Source of the DNA: Anaerobacillus alkalidiazotrophicus
GTDB taxonomy: Bacteria; Bacillota; Bacilli; Bacillales_H; Anaerobacillaceae
Direction of reading: 5' to 3'
Length of the DNA: 64,000 bases
NCBI RefSeq assembly: GCF_001866055.1
Contig: NZ_MLQS01000031.1
Span: 124,001 to 188,000 of the forward strand
The notes beneath the pieces are model-generated. The model did not search any database. It was not told where the DNA came from and saw only the letters and a list, made by a program, of their open reading frames with translations. Numbering within the stretch: the first letter of the stretch is position 1; each line of letters begins with the position of its first letter. A program made the position numbers and the translations under genes. Positions 1 through 8,378 of the stretch are shown one piece after another.

Positions 1-802
1 GGATGTTTCTGAGAAAAGTTTTGAAGAAATATTTGATCAGATGGACAGAAATTTATGTGTCATGGAAGAAGCTATTGAAAGAGGAATTAAAGAAAAAGTT
101 CGTTCAATATCAGGTTTAACAGGAGGAGATGCAATTCTTTTACAAAATTATATACAGAGTGGAAAATCTCTATCTGGTGAATTTCTTCTTGATGCTGTTA
201 GTAAAGCAATAGCAACAAATGAAGTAAATGCAGCAATGGGGACTATTTGCGCAACTCCTACAGCCGGTTCAGCTGGAGTAGTACCAGGAACCCTATTTGC
301 TATTAAGAAAAAAATTAATCCTTCTAGAGAGAAAATGGTTCGTTTTTTATTTACAAGTGGTGCATTTGGGCTTGTGGTAGCAAACAATGCTACTATTTCA
401 GGTGCAGGTGGTGGTTGTCAGGCTGAAGTTGGTAGTGCAACAGGTATGGCAGCAGCAGCCATTGTAGAACTTATGGGTGGGAAACCTATACAATCGGCCC
501 ATGCAATGGCAATAGCATTAAAAAATATGCTAGGGTTAGTTTGTGATCCTGTTGCTGGACTTGTTGAAGTTCCATGCGTTAAGCGAAATGCTATGGGAGC
601 CGCCAATGCACTTGTTGCAGCTGACATGGCATTAGCGGGAATAGAAAGTAGAATTCCATGTGACGAAGTAATTGAGGCTATGTACAAAATAGGTCAGTCT
701 ATGTCAAGAGATTTAAAAGAAACCGCAGGAGGAGGTTTAGCGGCTACTCCAACAGGTAGAGCACTAGAAGCGAAAATCTTTGGATTTAGTCACGAAAAAT
801 AA
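1..802 (+). CDS. sdaAA: L-serine dehydratase, iron-sulfur-dependent, alpha subunit (5' end outside window)
   Basis: This is the alpha chain of the two-subunit [4Fe-4S] enzyme that deaminates L-serine to pyruvate and ammonia. The frame is open to the left edge of the window, so the true start is upstream; about 266 residues are visible against roughly 300 in the family. Three cysteines suited to the cluster are seen, in GGGCQAE (codon 416-418), LVCDPVAG (542-544) and VEVPC (575-577), as is the Gly/Ala-rich TPTAGSAG motif. The beta subunit (sdaAB) would be expected just upstream but is not visible. The stop is two bases before the recG start, so the two are probably co-transcribed. Family assignment is secure. 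Confidence 0.93.
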   Translation, partial: DVSEKSFEEIFDQMDRNLCVMEEAIERGIKEKVRSISGLTGGDAILLQNYIQSGKSLSGEFLLDAVSKAIATNEVNAAMGTICATPTAGSAGVVPGTLFAIKKKINPSREKMVRFLFTSGAFGLVVANNATISGAGGGCQAEVGSATGMAAAAIVELMGGKPIQSAHAMAIALKNMLGLVCDPVAGLVEVPCVKRNAMGAANALVAADMALAGIESRIPCDEVIEAMYKIGQSMSRDLKETAGGGLAATPTGRALEAKIFGFSHEK

Positions 803-804
803 AG

Positions 805-2841
805 ATGTTAAAAAAATCAGTTACATTTGTAAAGGGAATTGGGGAGGAAAAGGCTAAAGATTTACATAACTTAGGGATTTATTCGATCCAAGATTTATTA
901 GAATATTTCCCGTTTCGTTATGAGGATTATCGGCCAAAAGACATAACAGAAATTAAACATGAAGAGCGAGTAACGATCCAAGGAACGATTCAAAGTGAAA
1001 GTGTACTTCGGTTTTATGGTAAAAAAAAATCGAAAATATCTACTAGGGTTTTAGTAGGTAACGTATTACTTACAGCAGTTTTTTTTAATCAACATTACTT
1101 AAAAACGAAATTAGTTATAGGTTCAAAGGTTACACTAACAGGTAAGTGGGATCAACATCGTCTTTCAATTACTGTTAACGAATGTAAGTTTGGTATAGGT
1201 GAGCAAAACAGTAGTTATGAACCTGTTTATTCGGTTGGCGGTAAAATTACCGTAAAAGGATTGAAAAAAATGATAAATTCGGCGATGGAACAGTACGGAA
1301 ACCAAATCAAAGAAATCCTACCACCCTACTATTTACAGAAATACAAACTGATTGAAAGAAAAGATGCGCTTTACAAACTCCATTACCCGCTTAATTTTGA
1401 AGACGCTAAGAAAGCAAGGAGAAGAATGGTTTATGAAGAGTTTCTTTTGTTTCAGTTGAAAATGCAAGCGATTCGAAAATTCCATCGAGAAAATAGTGGT
1501 GGTGCCTCTATTAACTATGATAAAGAGAATGTTACACTTTTTCTCGAGAGATTACCTTTTTCGCTAACATCTGCGCAACAACGGGTAGTTGATGAAATCT
1601 TAAAAGATATGGCTACGCCTTATCGTATGAATCGTTTGCTACAAGGAGACGTAGGTTCAGGGAAAACAGTTGTCGCAGCTATTTGTTTATATGCTGCTGT
1701 TACCGCTCGTTTTCAAGGTGCATTAATGGTTCCTACTGAAATATTAGCAGAACAACACTATCATTCTTTAAAAGCGTTACTTGAGCCAGTTGGTATAACC
1801 TCTGAATTATTAACCGGATCCATTAAAGGTAAAAAGCGTAAGGAATTGTTGACTCGACTTGAAAGTGGGGAACTTAATATAATTATAGGTACTCATGCCC
1901 TTATACAAGATGAAGTTCAATTTCACAAACTAGGTTTAGTTATAACGGATGAACAGCACCGCTTCGGTGTTGAACAAAGGCGTACACTGCGTAATAAAGG
2001 TCTAAATCCGGATGTCCTTTTTATGACAGCAACCCCCATTCCAAGGACACTAGCCATTTCGATTTTCGGAGATATGGATGTTTCAACAATTGACGAAATG
2101 CCAGCTGGTCGAAAACCGATTGAAACATACTGGGCTAAGCACCAGATGCTTGAACGTGTTTTATCTTTTGTTGAAAAGGAGTTAATGAAAGGTAGACAAG
2201 CTTATGTTATCTGTCCTTTAATTGAAGAATCTGATAAACTAGATGTTCAAAATGCAATTGACGTACATGCTCAACTTCAACATTACTTTAGGGATTATAA
2301 AGTAGGACTCATGCACGGGAGACTTCATTCAAGTGAAAAAGAAGAAGTTATGCAACAATTCAGTAATAATGAGGTCCAAATACTTGTTTCTACGACGGTG
2401 GTAGAAGTTGGAGTTAATGTACCTAATGCTACTATCATGGTTATTTATGATGCGGAGAGGTTTGGTTTATCACAGCTTCATCAGCTGCGAGGACGGGTTG
2501 GACGTGGTGATGCACAATCGTATTGTGTACTATTAGCTGATCCTAAATCTGATGTTGGAAAAGAACGAATGAAGATTATGACAGAAACAAATAATGGGTT
2601 TGAATTATCTCAAAGAGATTTAGAACTAAGAGGCCCTGGAGATTTTTTTGGATCTAAACAAAGTGGTTTACCTGAATTTAAAATTGCTGATATGATTCAC
2701 GATTATCGTGCGCTGGAAGTAGCAAGAAATGACGCTACACATCTAGTCTCTTCTGAGGAATTTTGGGAGAATTCAGAATATAAGTATCTAGTTATGTATT
2801 TAGAGGAGCAAGGGGTGCTAAATGGAGAGAAAATGGATTAA
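805..2841 (+). CDS. recG: ATP-dependent DNA helicase RecG
   Basis: RecG is a monomeric superfamily 2 helicase that remodels stalled replication forks and branch-migrates Holliday junctions. The 678 residues match the family length (about 680). An N-terminal helix-hairpin-helix/wedge OB domain is followed by two helicase lobes: Walker A GDVGSGKT near residue 280, the DEQH box near 382 followed by RFGVEQR, the TATPIPRT motif III, and a C-terminal QLRGRVGRG motif VI. The ATG lies two bases after the sdaAA stop, as in B. subtilis where recG precedes fapR. No terminator separates it from fapR, which has its own promoter. Confidence 0.96.
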   Translation: MLKKSVTFVKGIGEEKAKDLHNLGIYSIQDLLEYFPFRYEDYRPKDITEIKHEERVTIQGTIQSESVLRFYGKKKSKISTRVLVGNVLLTAVFFNQHYLKTKLVIGSKVTLTGKWDQHRLSITVNECKFGIGEQNSSYEPVYSVGGKITVKGLKKMINSAMEQYGNQIKEILPPYYLQKYKLIERKDALYKLHYPLNFEDAKKARRRMVYEEFLLFQLKMQAIRKFHRENSGGASINYDKENVTLFLERLPFSLTSAQQRVVDEILKDMATPYRMNRLLQGDVGSGKTVVAAICLYAAVTARFQGALMVPTEILAEQHYHSLKALLEPVGITSELLTGSIKGKKRKELLTRLESGELNIIIGTHALIQDEVQFHKLGLVITDEQHRFGVEQRRTLRNKGLNPDVLFMTATPIPRTLAISIFGDMDVSTIDEMPAGRKPIETYWAKHQMLERVLSFVEKELMKGRQAYVICPLIEESDKLDVQNAIDVHAQLQHYFRDYKVGLMHGRLHSSEKEEVMQQFSNNEVQILVSTTVVEVGVNVPNATIMVIYDAERFGLSQLHQLRGRVGRGDAQSYCVLLADPKSDVGKERMKIMTETNNGFELSQRDLELRGPGDFFGSKQSGLPEFKIADMIHDYRALEVARNDATHLVSSEEFWENSEYKYLVMYLEEQGVLNGEKMD

Positions 2842-2855
2842 TAGTAATTTTTTTA

Positions 2856-2884
2856 TTGAAATATAAATCCAATTTCTATATACT
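2856..2884 (+). promoter_or_regulatory. Probable sigma-A promoter of fapR
   Basis: TTGAAA (2856-2861), a 17-base spacer and TATACT (2879-2884) form a good vegetative promoter. It ends immediately before the FapR operator, so bound FapR would cover the transcription start. Recognised by eye; the start site is not mapped. Confidence 0.7.
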
Positions 2885-2888
2885 ACTT

Positions 2889-2904
2889 TTAGTACCTAGT
2901 CATA
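2889..2904 (+). promoter_or_regulatory. FapR operator
   Basis: The site TTAGTACCTAGTCATA closely matches the FapR box known from B. subtilis (core TTAGTACCTAGTCTTA). It sits just downstream of the -10 element and 22 bases before the fapR ATG. FapR binding here would autoregulate the fapR-plsX-fabD-fabG operon, with release by malonyl-CoA. The match is seen directly; the regulatory role follows from the family. Confidence 0.85.
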
Positions 2905-2926
2905 TAAGCTTGGATGGTGTGGAAAG

Positions 2927-3520
2927 ATGAGACGATCGAAAAAAGAACGGCAACAGCTATTAAAACAAAAAATAAATGAAAATCCTTTTATTACTGATGA
3001 GTCACTTGCAGAATTTTTTCATGTGAGTGTTCAAACGATCCGTTTAGATCGATTAGAACTTTCAATACCTGAATTAAGAGAACGTATTAAACATGTAGCT
3101 GAAAAACAGTTTGATACTGTAAAAGCTTTATCATTAGAAGAAGTTATCGGTGAAATTATCGATTTACAGTTAGATCAGAGAGCAATCTCCATTTTAGATA
3201 TAGGACCAGAGCATGTCTTTTCAAGAACAAAGATTGCAAGAGGACATCACCTTTTTGCTCAAGCAAACTCTTTGGCAGTTGCAATTATTGATGATGAATT
3301 AGCGTTAACATCAAAAGCAAATGTTCGTTTTACTAGAAGAGTAAAGCAAGGGGAACGTGTGATTGCAAAGGCGAAAGTTATCAACAATGAAAAAGAGCGT
3401 ACCAAAGTTGAAGTAACTAGTTTTGTTGAACAAGAGTTAGTTTTCTCTGGAGAATTCCACATGTACCGAAGAGACTTGCTATCGGAAGGAGAGAAGGGTG
3501 AACATGAGGATCGTAATTGA
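2927..3520 (+). CDS. fapR: FapR, transcriptional repressor of fatty acid and phospholipid synthesis
   Basis: FapR is the malonyl-CoA-responsive repressor of Gram-positive lipid genes. The 197 residues (188 in B. subtilis) carry an N-terminal helix-turn-helix at about residues 16-45 ([20 protein letters not shown]), a linker helix and a C-terminal hot-dog effector domain from about residue 65. The operator and promoter lie directly upstream. The 3' end overlaps plsX by 17 bases, indicating translational coupling. The C-terminal tail is a few charged residues longer than usual. Confidence 0.95.
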   Translation: MRRSKKERQQLLKQKINENPFITDESLAEFFHVSVQTIRLDRLELSIPELRERIKHVAEKQFDTVKALSLEEVIGEIIDLQLDQRAISILDIGPEHVFSRTKIARGHHLFAQANSLAVAIIDDELALTSKANVRFTRRVKQGERVIAKAKVINNEKERTKVEVTSFVEQELVFSGEFHMYRRDLLSEGEKGEHEDRN

Positions 3521-4490
3521 TGCCATGGGTGGCGACCATGCCCCTAAAGAAGTCGTAAAAGGTGCAATGGCAGCTATAAAATCCTATAAAGAACTACACA
3601 TTGTCCTAGTAGGCGATGAGGTGGCGATTAAAGAAAGTCTTACAGATGAAACAAGAGTTACAATTATACATACTAATGAAAAGATTGAATCAACAGATGC
3701 CCCGGTGGCAGCTATACGTAGAAAAAAGAATGCCTCTATGGTTCTTGCTATTAAAGAAGTAAAAGAAGGTCGTGCTGATGCTTGTATTTCTGCAGGAAAT
3801 ACTGGTGCGCTAATGACTGGTGGAATTTTAATTAGTGGTAGAATAAAAGGAATTGAACGTCCTGCACTAGCGCCAATGCTACCGACTCTTAATGGTAATG
3901 GTTTTTTACTAATAGATGCAGGTGCCAATATGGATGCAAAACCTGAACATTTACTTCACTACGGCATAATGGGCTCTATTTACATGAAAAAGGTTCGTGA
4001 TATTGATCGCCCAAGAGTTGGATTGCTAAATGTCGGAACTGAGGACGATAAAGGTACTGAATTAACAAAACAGACGTTTGAATTGTTAAAGAATGCCAAC
4101 TTGAATTTTGTAGGGAATATTGAAGCAAGAGATTTATTAAATGGTATTGCTGATGTTGTAGTATGTGACGGTTTTTCAGGTAATATTGTTCTGAAATCAG
4201 TAGAAGGCACAGCCCTTTCTTTATTCTCATTAATGAAGAAAGAGCTTACGAGTACAGTTTTTAGTAAAATAGCGGCTGGAGCATTAAAACCGAGGTTTAA
4301 AAAAATTAAAGAGCAAATGGATTATACGGAATATGGTGGTGCTTGTTTATTTGGCTTACAAGCCCCAATTATTAAAGCACATGGATCTTCTAATGAAAAT
4401 GCTATACTGAATTCTGTAAGGCAAGCTCGAATGATTGTCGAAGAAAAGGTTGTAGAAACCATAAAAGGTGAAATTGTAAAAGGTGAATAG
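3504..4490 (+). CDS. plsX: Phosphate acyltransferase PlsX
   Basis: PlsX converts acyl-ACP to acyl-phosphate, the first step of the PlsX/PlsY/PlsC route to phosphatidic acid. The product is 328 residues, beginning [14 protein letters not shown], the family's N-terminal hallmark. A GTG two codons upstream (3498) is possible, but the ATG at 3504 gives the usual N-terminus and better spacing from the AAGGAGA/AAGGGTG ribosome sites. It overlaps the fapR 3' end and is followed 46 bases later by fabD. It would be controlled by FapR. It is a peripheral membrane enzyme with no transmembrane segment. Confidence 0.95.
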   Translation: MRIVIDAMGGDHAPKEVVKGAMAAIKSYKELHIVLVGDEVAIKESLTDETRVTIIHTNEKIESTDAPVAAIRRKKNASMVLAIKEVKEGRADACISAGNTGALMTGGILISGRIKGIERPALAPMLPTLNGNGFLLIDAGANMDAKPEHLLHYGIMGSIYMKKVRDIDRPRVGLLNVGTEDDKGTELTKQTFELLKNANLNFVGNIEARDLLNGIADVVVCDGFSGNIVLKSVEGTALSLFSLMKKELTSTVFSKIAAGALKPRFKKIKEQMDYTEYGGACLFGLQAPIIKAHGSSNENAILNSVRQARMIVEEKVVETIKGEIVKGE

Positions 4491-4536
4491 TAAATATTAT
4501 TTTTAGTTGAAAAAACGAATTAAAGGGAGTTGTACA

Positions 4537-5484
4537 ATGGGTAAGATAGCATTTTTATTTCCTGGTCAAGGATCTCAATCGGTTGGAATGGGAAAAACTT
4601 TTGCAGAAGAAAATGAAGCTGTTTCCGCAATTTTTAAAAGAGCAGACACACGCCTTGAGACAGAATTAACAAAACTTATTTTTGAAGGTCCAGAGGCTGA
4701 ATTAACTATAACTACCAACACACAACCCGCTTTATTGACAACAAGTATAGCTATGCTTGAGGCATTTCGTATCGCCGATATTCAACCAGATTATGTTGCT
4801 GGGCATAGTTTAGGTGAATACAGTGCCCTTGTTTGTGCTCAGGCTTTGTCATTTGAAGATGCTGTTTATGCGGTACGAATGAGAGGATCTTTTATGGAAG
4901 ACGCAGTTCCAGAAGGCCAAGGAGCAATGGCGGCTATTTTAGGAATAGAGCGTAGTCTGTTAAAGGAAATTACAGACGAAGTAACGTTAAAGGGTCAACC
5001 AGTTGAACTTGCTAACCTAAATTGTCCAGGCCAAATTGTTATTTCTGGTTCAAAAGAAGCTGTGGAAGAAGCTTCTCTTATTGCTAAGGAAAAAGGGGCA
5101 AGAAGAGCTATTCCTCTTTCAGTAAGTGGACCATTTCATTCATCGTTAATGAAACCAGCGGCGGATAAGCTTGCTGAAGTATTAAATAATATTAATATTA
5201 ACGATGCCCTTGTCCCTGTTATTGCAAATGTTACTGCAAGCGAAGTACGTTCAGGTGAAGAAATAAAGCAAAAGTTGGTACAACAAGTTTATTCTCCTGT
5301 TCTTTGGGAAGATACAGTAAATTATTTACTAGATCAAGATGTAGATACATTTATTGAAATAGGTCCTGGGAATGTTTTATCAGGACTTGTGAAAAAAATA
5401 AACCGTAAAGTACGGGTGTTTTCTGTAAATGATCGTGAATCTTTGGAAAAGACTGTTGAAACTATAAAAGGTGGTAATGCATAA
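4537..5484 (+). CDS. fabD: Malonyl-CoA:ACP transacylase FabD
   Basis: FabD loads malonyl groups from CoA onto acyl carrier protein for fatty acid elongation. The product is 315 residues, from the ATG preceded by AAAGGGAG; an in-frame ATG 30 bases upstream would add an atypical basic extension and is not favoured. Visible motifs are FPGQGSQ at the N-terminus, the nucleophile in GHSLGEYSA (Ser91), and the catalytic histidine in GPFHSSL (His201). The final codon overlaps the fabG start by one base (TAATG). Member of the FapR-controlled operon. Confidence 0.95.
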   Translation: MGKIAFLFPGQGSQSVGMGKTFAEENEAVSAIFKRADTRLETELTKLIFEGPEAELTITTNTQPALLTTSIAMLEAFRIADIQPDYVAGHSLGEYSALVCAQALSFEDAVYAVRMRGSFMEDAVPEGQGAMAAILGIERSLLKEITDEVTLKGQPVELANLNCPGQIVISGSKEAVEEASLIAKEKGARRAIPLSVSGPFHSSLMKPAADKLAEVLNNININDALVPVIANVTASEVRSGEEIKQKLVQQVYSPVLWEDTVNYLLDQDVDTFIEIGPGNVLSGLVKKINRKVRVFSVNDRESLEKTVETIKGGNA

Positions 5485-6227
5485 TGCTTAAAGGAAAAGT
5501 AGCTCTTGTAACAGGAGCTTCAAGAGGAATTGGTAAAGCCATTGCATTAGAATTAGCTAGACAAGGAGCAAAAGTTGCAGTAAACTTTGCAGGTAACCAA
5601 CAAAAAGCAGAAGAAGTTGTAGCAGAAATAAAAGCTCTTGGCTCGGATGCGATTGCTATCAAAGCAGATGTTGCTAATGCTGATGAAGTGAATATGATGG
5701 TAAAAGAGACAATTGGTGCATTCGGCTCGTTGGAAATTCTAGTTAATAATGCTGGAATTACTCGAGATGGACTCATCATGAGGATGAAGGAAGACGATTG
5801 GGATGCTGTTATAAATACTAACTTAAAGGGTGTCTTTAATTGTTCAAAGGCTGTTACACGTCAAATGATGAAGCAACGTTTTGGGAAAATTGTAAATATT
5901 TCCTCTGTTGTAGGTGTACTAGGAAATGCAGGACAAGCAAACTATGTTGCGGCTAAAGCTGGAGTAATTGGTTTAACAAAAACATTGGCAAGGGAATTAG
6001 CTAATCGAAACATTACGGTTAATGCAGTTGCACCTGGTTTTATTGAAACGGATATGACAGAAGAATTATCTACAGAAATTAAACAAGAGTTATTAAAACA
6101 AATTCCTCTTGCAAAATTAGGGAGCGCAGAAGATATTGCATCAGCTGTTCGTTTTCTAGTCAGTGATGAGGCTAATTATATGACTGGTCAAACATTACAT
6201 GTTGACGGTGGAATGGTCATGAATTAA
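5484..6227 (+). CDS. fabG: 3-oxoacyl-ACP reductase FabG
   Basis: FabG is the NADPH-dependent short-chain dehydrogenase that reduces 3-ketoacyl-ACP. The 247 residues show the TGASRGIG cofactor loop near residue 10, NNAG, and the catalytic set Ser141 (NISSVVG), Tyr154 and Lys158 (NYVAAK). The C-terminus ends TLHVDGGM as in other FabG proteins. It is translationally coupled to fabD, and the promoter for acpP begins right after its stop codon. Confidence 0.95.
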   Translation: MLKGKVALVTGASRGIGKAIALELARQGAKVAVNFAGNQQKAEEVVAEIKALGSDAIAIKADVANADEVNMMVKETIGAFGSLEILVNNAGITRDGLIMRMKEDDWDAVINTNLKGVFNCSKAVTRQMMKQRFGKIVNISSVVGVLGNAGQANYVAAKAGVIGLTKTLARELANRNITVNAVAPGFIETDMTEELSTEIKQELLKQIPLAKLGSAEDIASAVRFLVSDEANYMTGQTLHVDGGMVMN

Positions 6228-6256
6228 TTGTTTCTTACATTGTTTTATCCTATAAT
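6228..6256 (+). promoter_or_regulatory. Probable sigma-A promoter of acpP
   Basis: TTGTTT (6228-6233), a 17-base spacer and a perfect TATAAT (6251-6256) lie immediately after the fabG stop. This gives acpP its own promoter besides read-through from fapR, which fits the need for abundant ACP. No FapR box is visible here. Confidence 0.72.
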
Positions 6257-6334
6257 GTGTACATAGGTTTAATGCCATTATAAAGTACTATTATAGTCAT
6301 AAATAAATTATTTTCCTTGAGAGGAGGTGAACTC

Positions 6335-6568
6335 ATGGCAGACGTATTTCCACGTATTACGAAAATCATCGTAGATCGTCTTGGTGTTGACGAAGCTGAA
6401 GTAAAGCCTGAAGCTACATTCAAAGAAGATCTAGGGGCAGATTCACTAGATGTAGTAGAACTAGTGATGGAACTTGAAGATGAGTTTGATTTAGAAATTT
6501 CTGATGAAGATGCAGAAAAAATTGCTACTGTTCAAGATGTTGTTGACTACATAAACAGCCACCAGTAG
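6335..6568 (+). CDS. acpP: Acyl carrier protein
   Basis: This is the acidic carrier protein that holds growing acyl chains on a 4'-phosphopantetheine arm. It has 77 residues with the prosthetic-group serine at Ser37 in GADSLDVVE. The ATG at 6335 follows a near-perfect ribosome site (GAGGAGGTGA, 6321-6330); a TTG 18 bases upstream would start before this site and is rejected. It is followed by a long structured gap before rnc. Confidence 0.96.
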   Translation: MADVFPRITKIIVDRLGVDEAEVKPEATFKEDLGADSLDVVELVMELEDEFDLEISDEDAEKIATVQDVVDYINSHQ

Positions 6569-6575
6569 GTTAGTT

Positions 6576-6636
6576 GAGGATGAATTAACCTAAGACGTAC
6601 CTTTAAAAAGGTCAGCATCTTAGTGTTAATCATCCT
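6576..6636 (+). promoter_or_regulatory. Long imperfect hairpin between acpP and rnc
   Basis: The left arm GAGGATGAATTAACCTAAGA pairs with the right arm ending TTAATCATCCTC with two small bulges, and an inner CCTTT/AAAGG stem closes the loop. There is no U-run after it, so it is not a typical intrinsic terminator. It could attenuate read-through, protect the acpP 3' end, or be an RNase III processing site. Confidence 0.6.
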
Positions 6637-6659
6637 CCTTAATTATTCAGCGATAAACA

Positions 6660-6714
6660 AAGACTTCCGTTATAAGTGATTATCGTATTTTACAATTATC
6701 TGTAATGAAGTCTT
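6660..6714 (+). promoter_or_regulatory. Second inverted repeat upstream of rnc
   Basis: AAGACTTC (6660-6667) pairs with GAAGTCTT (6707-6714), with partial pairing inside the AT-rich interior. It lies 36 bases before the rnc start and would fold in the 5' leader of any acpP-rnc transcript. Function unknown. Confidence 0.45.
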
Positions 6715-6750
6715 TCATATTTTACGTATTGAAAGGTTTTGGAGGTTATT

Positions 6751-7518
6751 ATGCAACAATCTTCAAGGAAAATTCGTAGACGCACGTCGAAACGTACAGA
6801 GAAAAGAATTCAATTAACACCTGCCCAAAAATTAAAATTTGAAAAGCTGCTTGAGCGTTTAGAAATTCAATTTGAAAATGAAAAACTTATTATTCAAGCA
6901 TTTACACATTCATCCTATGTGAATGAGCATCGCATTCGCCCGTTTGATGATAATGAACGGTTAGAATTTTTAGGAGATGCGGTTTTAGAGTTAGCGGTTT
7001 CTCAGTACTTATATAAAAAGTTCGATACAATGAGTGAAGGTGAAATGACAAAATTAAGAGCAGCAATTGTTTGTGAACCATCACTAGCAAAGTTTGCAAC
7101 ATATTTAAACTTTGGTGAAATCGTTCTTCTTGGTAAAGGGGAAGAAATGACGGGTGGTAGAGAACGACCAGCATTGCTTGCTGATGTGTTTGAGTCGTTT
7201 GTTGGAGCTCTTTATTTAGACCAAGGGTTAGAAGCCGTCTACCACTTTTTATCCGTAACAATTTACCCGAAAATTGATGAGGGTGCTTTTTCTCATATGA
7301 TGGATTTTAAAAGCCAGTTGCAAGAATTTATTCAAAGAGATGGACTTGGGGCAATTCAATATCATATTGTTCAAGAACGAGGGCCTGCTCATGCGCGCGA
7401 ATTCGTTTCAGAAGTAATCTTAAACGAGACCAAGTTAGGAGTAGGTGTTGGTAGATCGAAAAAAGAAGCTGAGCAACAAGCTGCTCAAAAGGCGCTTGAA
7501 AAACTAATGGACAAATAA
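6751..7518 (+). CDS. rnc: Ribonuclease III
   Basis: RNase III cleaves double-stranded RNA in rRNA precursor maturation and mRNA turnover. The product is 255 residues, starting at the ATG after GGAGG (6741-6745); an in-frame TTG at 6739 overlaps this site and is rejected. The N-terminus is an extra basic segment rich in Arg/Lys. The catalytic domain carries the signature [11 protein letters not shown] from about residue 68, with a second acidic cluster [14 protein letters not shown]-terminal dsRNA-binding domain ends [17 protein letters not shown]. In B. subtilis rnc, smc and ftsY are adjacent; here a terminator and a minus-strand gene separate rnc from smc. Confidence 0.95.
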   Translation: MQQSSRKIRRRTSKRTEKRIQLTPAQKLKFEKLLERLEIQFENEKLIIQAFTHSSYVNEHRIRPFDDNERLEFLGDAVLELAVSQYLYKKFDTMSEGEMTKLRAAIVCEPSLAKFATYLNFGEIVLLGKGEEMTGGRERPALLADVFESFVGALYLDQGLEAVYHFLSVTIYPKIDEGAFSHMMDFKSQLQEFIQRDGLGAIQYHIVQERGPAHAREFVSEVILNETKLGVGVGRSKKEAEQQAAQKALEKLMDK

Positions 7519-7563
7519 AAGAAAGACTTTCTTCTATAAAAAGTGAAGAAAGTCTTTCTTTTA
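7519..7563 (+). terminator. Intrinsic terminator after rnc
   Basis: A stem of about 17 bp (arms AAAGAAAGACTTTCTTC and GAAGAAAGTCTTTCTTT) around a short A-rich loop starts at the rnc stop and ends in T residues. It is strong in the + direction. Confidence 0.9.
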
Positions 7564-7603
7564 TTGTAAGGTAAAGAATAAAGCTTAGAAGTTATCAGTA
7601 AGG

Positions 7604-7706
7604 TGTCTATTTCTGCCCCTACGAGCTCGTACCTTCACCCTTTTCGGAGGTCACAAAGTGGTTATTAAGAGTCTTTCTCTAGTGATCAAGGTGACTATGC
7701 TTTTCT
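7604..7706 (+). repeat. Short copy of dispersed intergenic repeat
   Basis: The left end has TGTCTA and CCTACGAGCTCG; the right end GTGATCAAGGTGACTATGCTTTTCTAA resembles the right end of the 15.7 kb copy (GGCGCTTGCGCTTTTCTT). The middle is shortened. It lies between two convergent genes, rnc (+) and the UPF0435 gene (-). Confidence 0.6.
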
Positions 7707-7712
7707 AATTGG

Positions 7713-7940
7713 TTAACCTTTTTTACGAAGTTTCCCTAATTCAGATACAATTGCATCGATTTCACTTACGCTAAACGACTTTTTACTCATTATCATTTCG
7801 TAAATATCAACTAAATCCTCATAACGATCAGTATCAAAACTTTCAGGTCTCATTGCACCGCCATTTACAACTTGCATTTTTTCTTTAATATTCGAAATCA
7901 TAAATTCAATATTATCACGTGAATTTTCTTTTAAATTCAT
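7713..7940 (-). CDS. UPF0435 / DUF1128 family protein (YfkK-like)
   Basis: This is the only supported minus-strand gene. It encodes 75 residues beginning MNLKENSRDN, with a ribosome site GGGGTGGA just upstream on the minus strand; an in-frame ATG 48 bases further upstream would precede this site. The sequence (NIEFMISNIKEKMQVVNGG, then YEDLVDIYEMI and SFSVSEIDAIVSELGKLRKK) matches the small helical UPF0435 family of Bacilli, of which B. subtilis YfkK is a member. The function is not known. There is no signal peptide or membrane segment. Its location here differs from B. subtilis, so it was probably relocated. Confidence 0.82.
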   Translation of the reverse strand: MNLKENSRDNIEFMISNIKEKMQVVNGGAMRPESFDTDRYEDLVDIYEMIMSKKSFSVSEIDAIVSELGKLRKKG

Positions 7941-7988
7941 TTCTTCCACCCCTTCAAATAGATTACCCTCACATACTTTTATAGGCAA

Positions 7989-8378
7989 TCAACTATATTT
8001 TATTGTACCATTATATCGTGGCTTTTCACACGTATGAAGCTTCACATAGTTAAAAAAATGAAAAATAATAGTTTCTCTTCATTTGCCTACATCAGAAAGG
8101 AGAGCCTTTTGATGTAGGCAATTTAATTTCCCTCCAATTAGGTAGAAAATTTTATTTCTATTATGTAATTAGAATAGAGCTTTTCGTTAAATGAAGTTCC
8201 GATTACATTTTTAAAATGATTATATAGTCTAGGTATAACAGTAACACGCTTTTAAAATTTTGCTTTTGAAACAATAATCATCATAACTAGTTAAAAAAAG
8301 TATGGTAAAATAGTTAAGTTAAAGATGCAAGAAATTGTTTAATTATATTTATTGTGAAAAATAATGAGGTGAAAAGAA
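7989..8378. other. Gene-free stretch between the UPF0435 gene and smc
   Basis: No coding signal is seen in these 390 bases. They hold a possible minus-strand promoter for the UPF0435 gene (TATAAT on the minus strand at about 8012-8017 with a weak TTCATA -35 element), a strong hairpin at 8083-8121, and AT-rich DNA leading to the smc start. A convincing smc promoter was not found, although TAAAAT near 8305 could be a -10 element. Confidence 0.6.
8083..8121. terminator. Hairpin between UPF0435 gene and smc
   Basis: TTGCCTACATCA (8083-8094) and TGATGTAGGCAA (8110-8121) form a perfect 12-bp stem, with GAAAGG/CCTTT pairing inside the loop. It is followed by an interrupted T-rich run on the + strand only. 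No upstream + strand gene needs it, so it might be a mobile-element remnant rather than a terminator. Confidence 0.5.
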
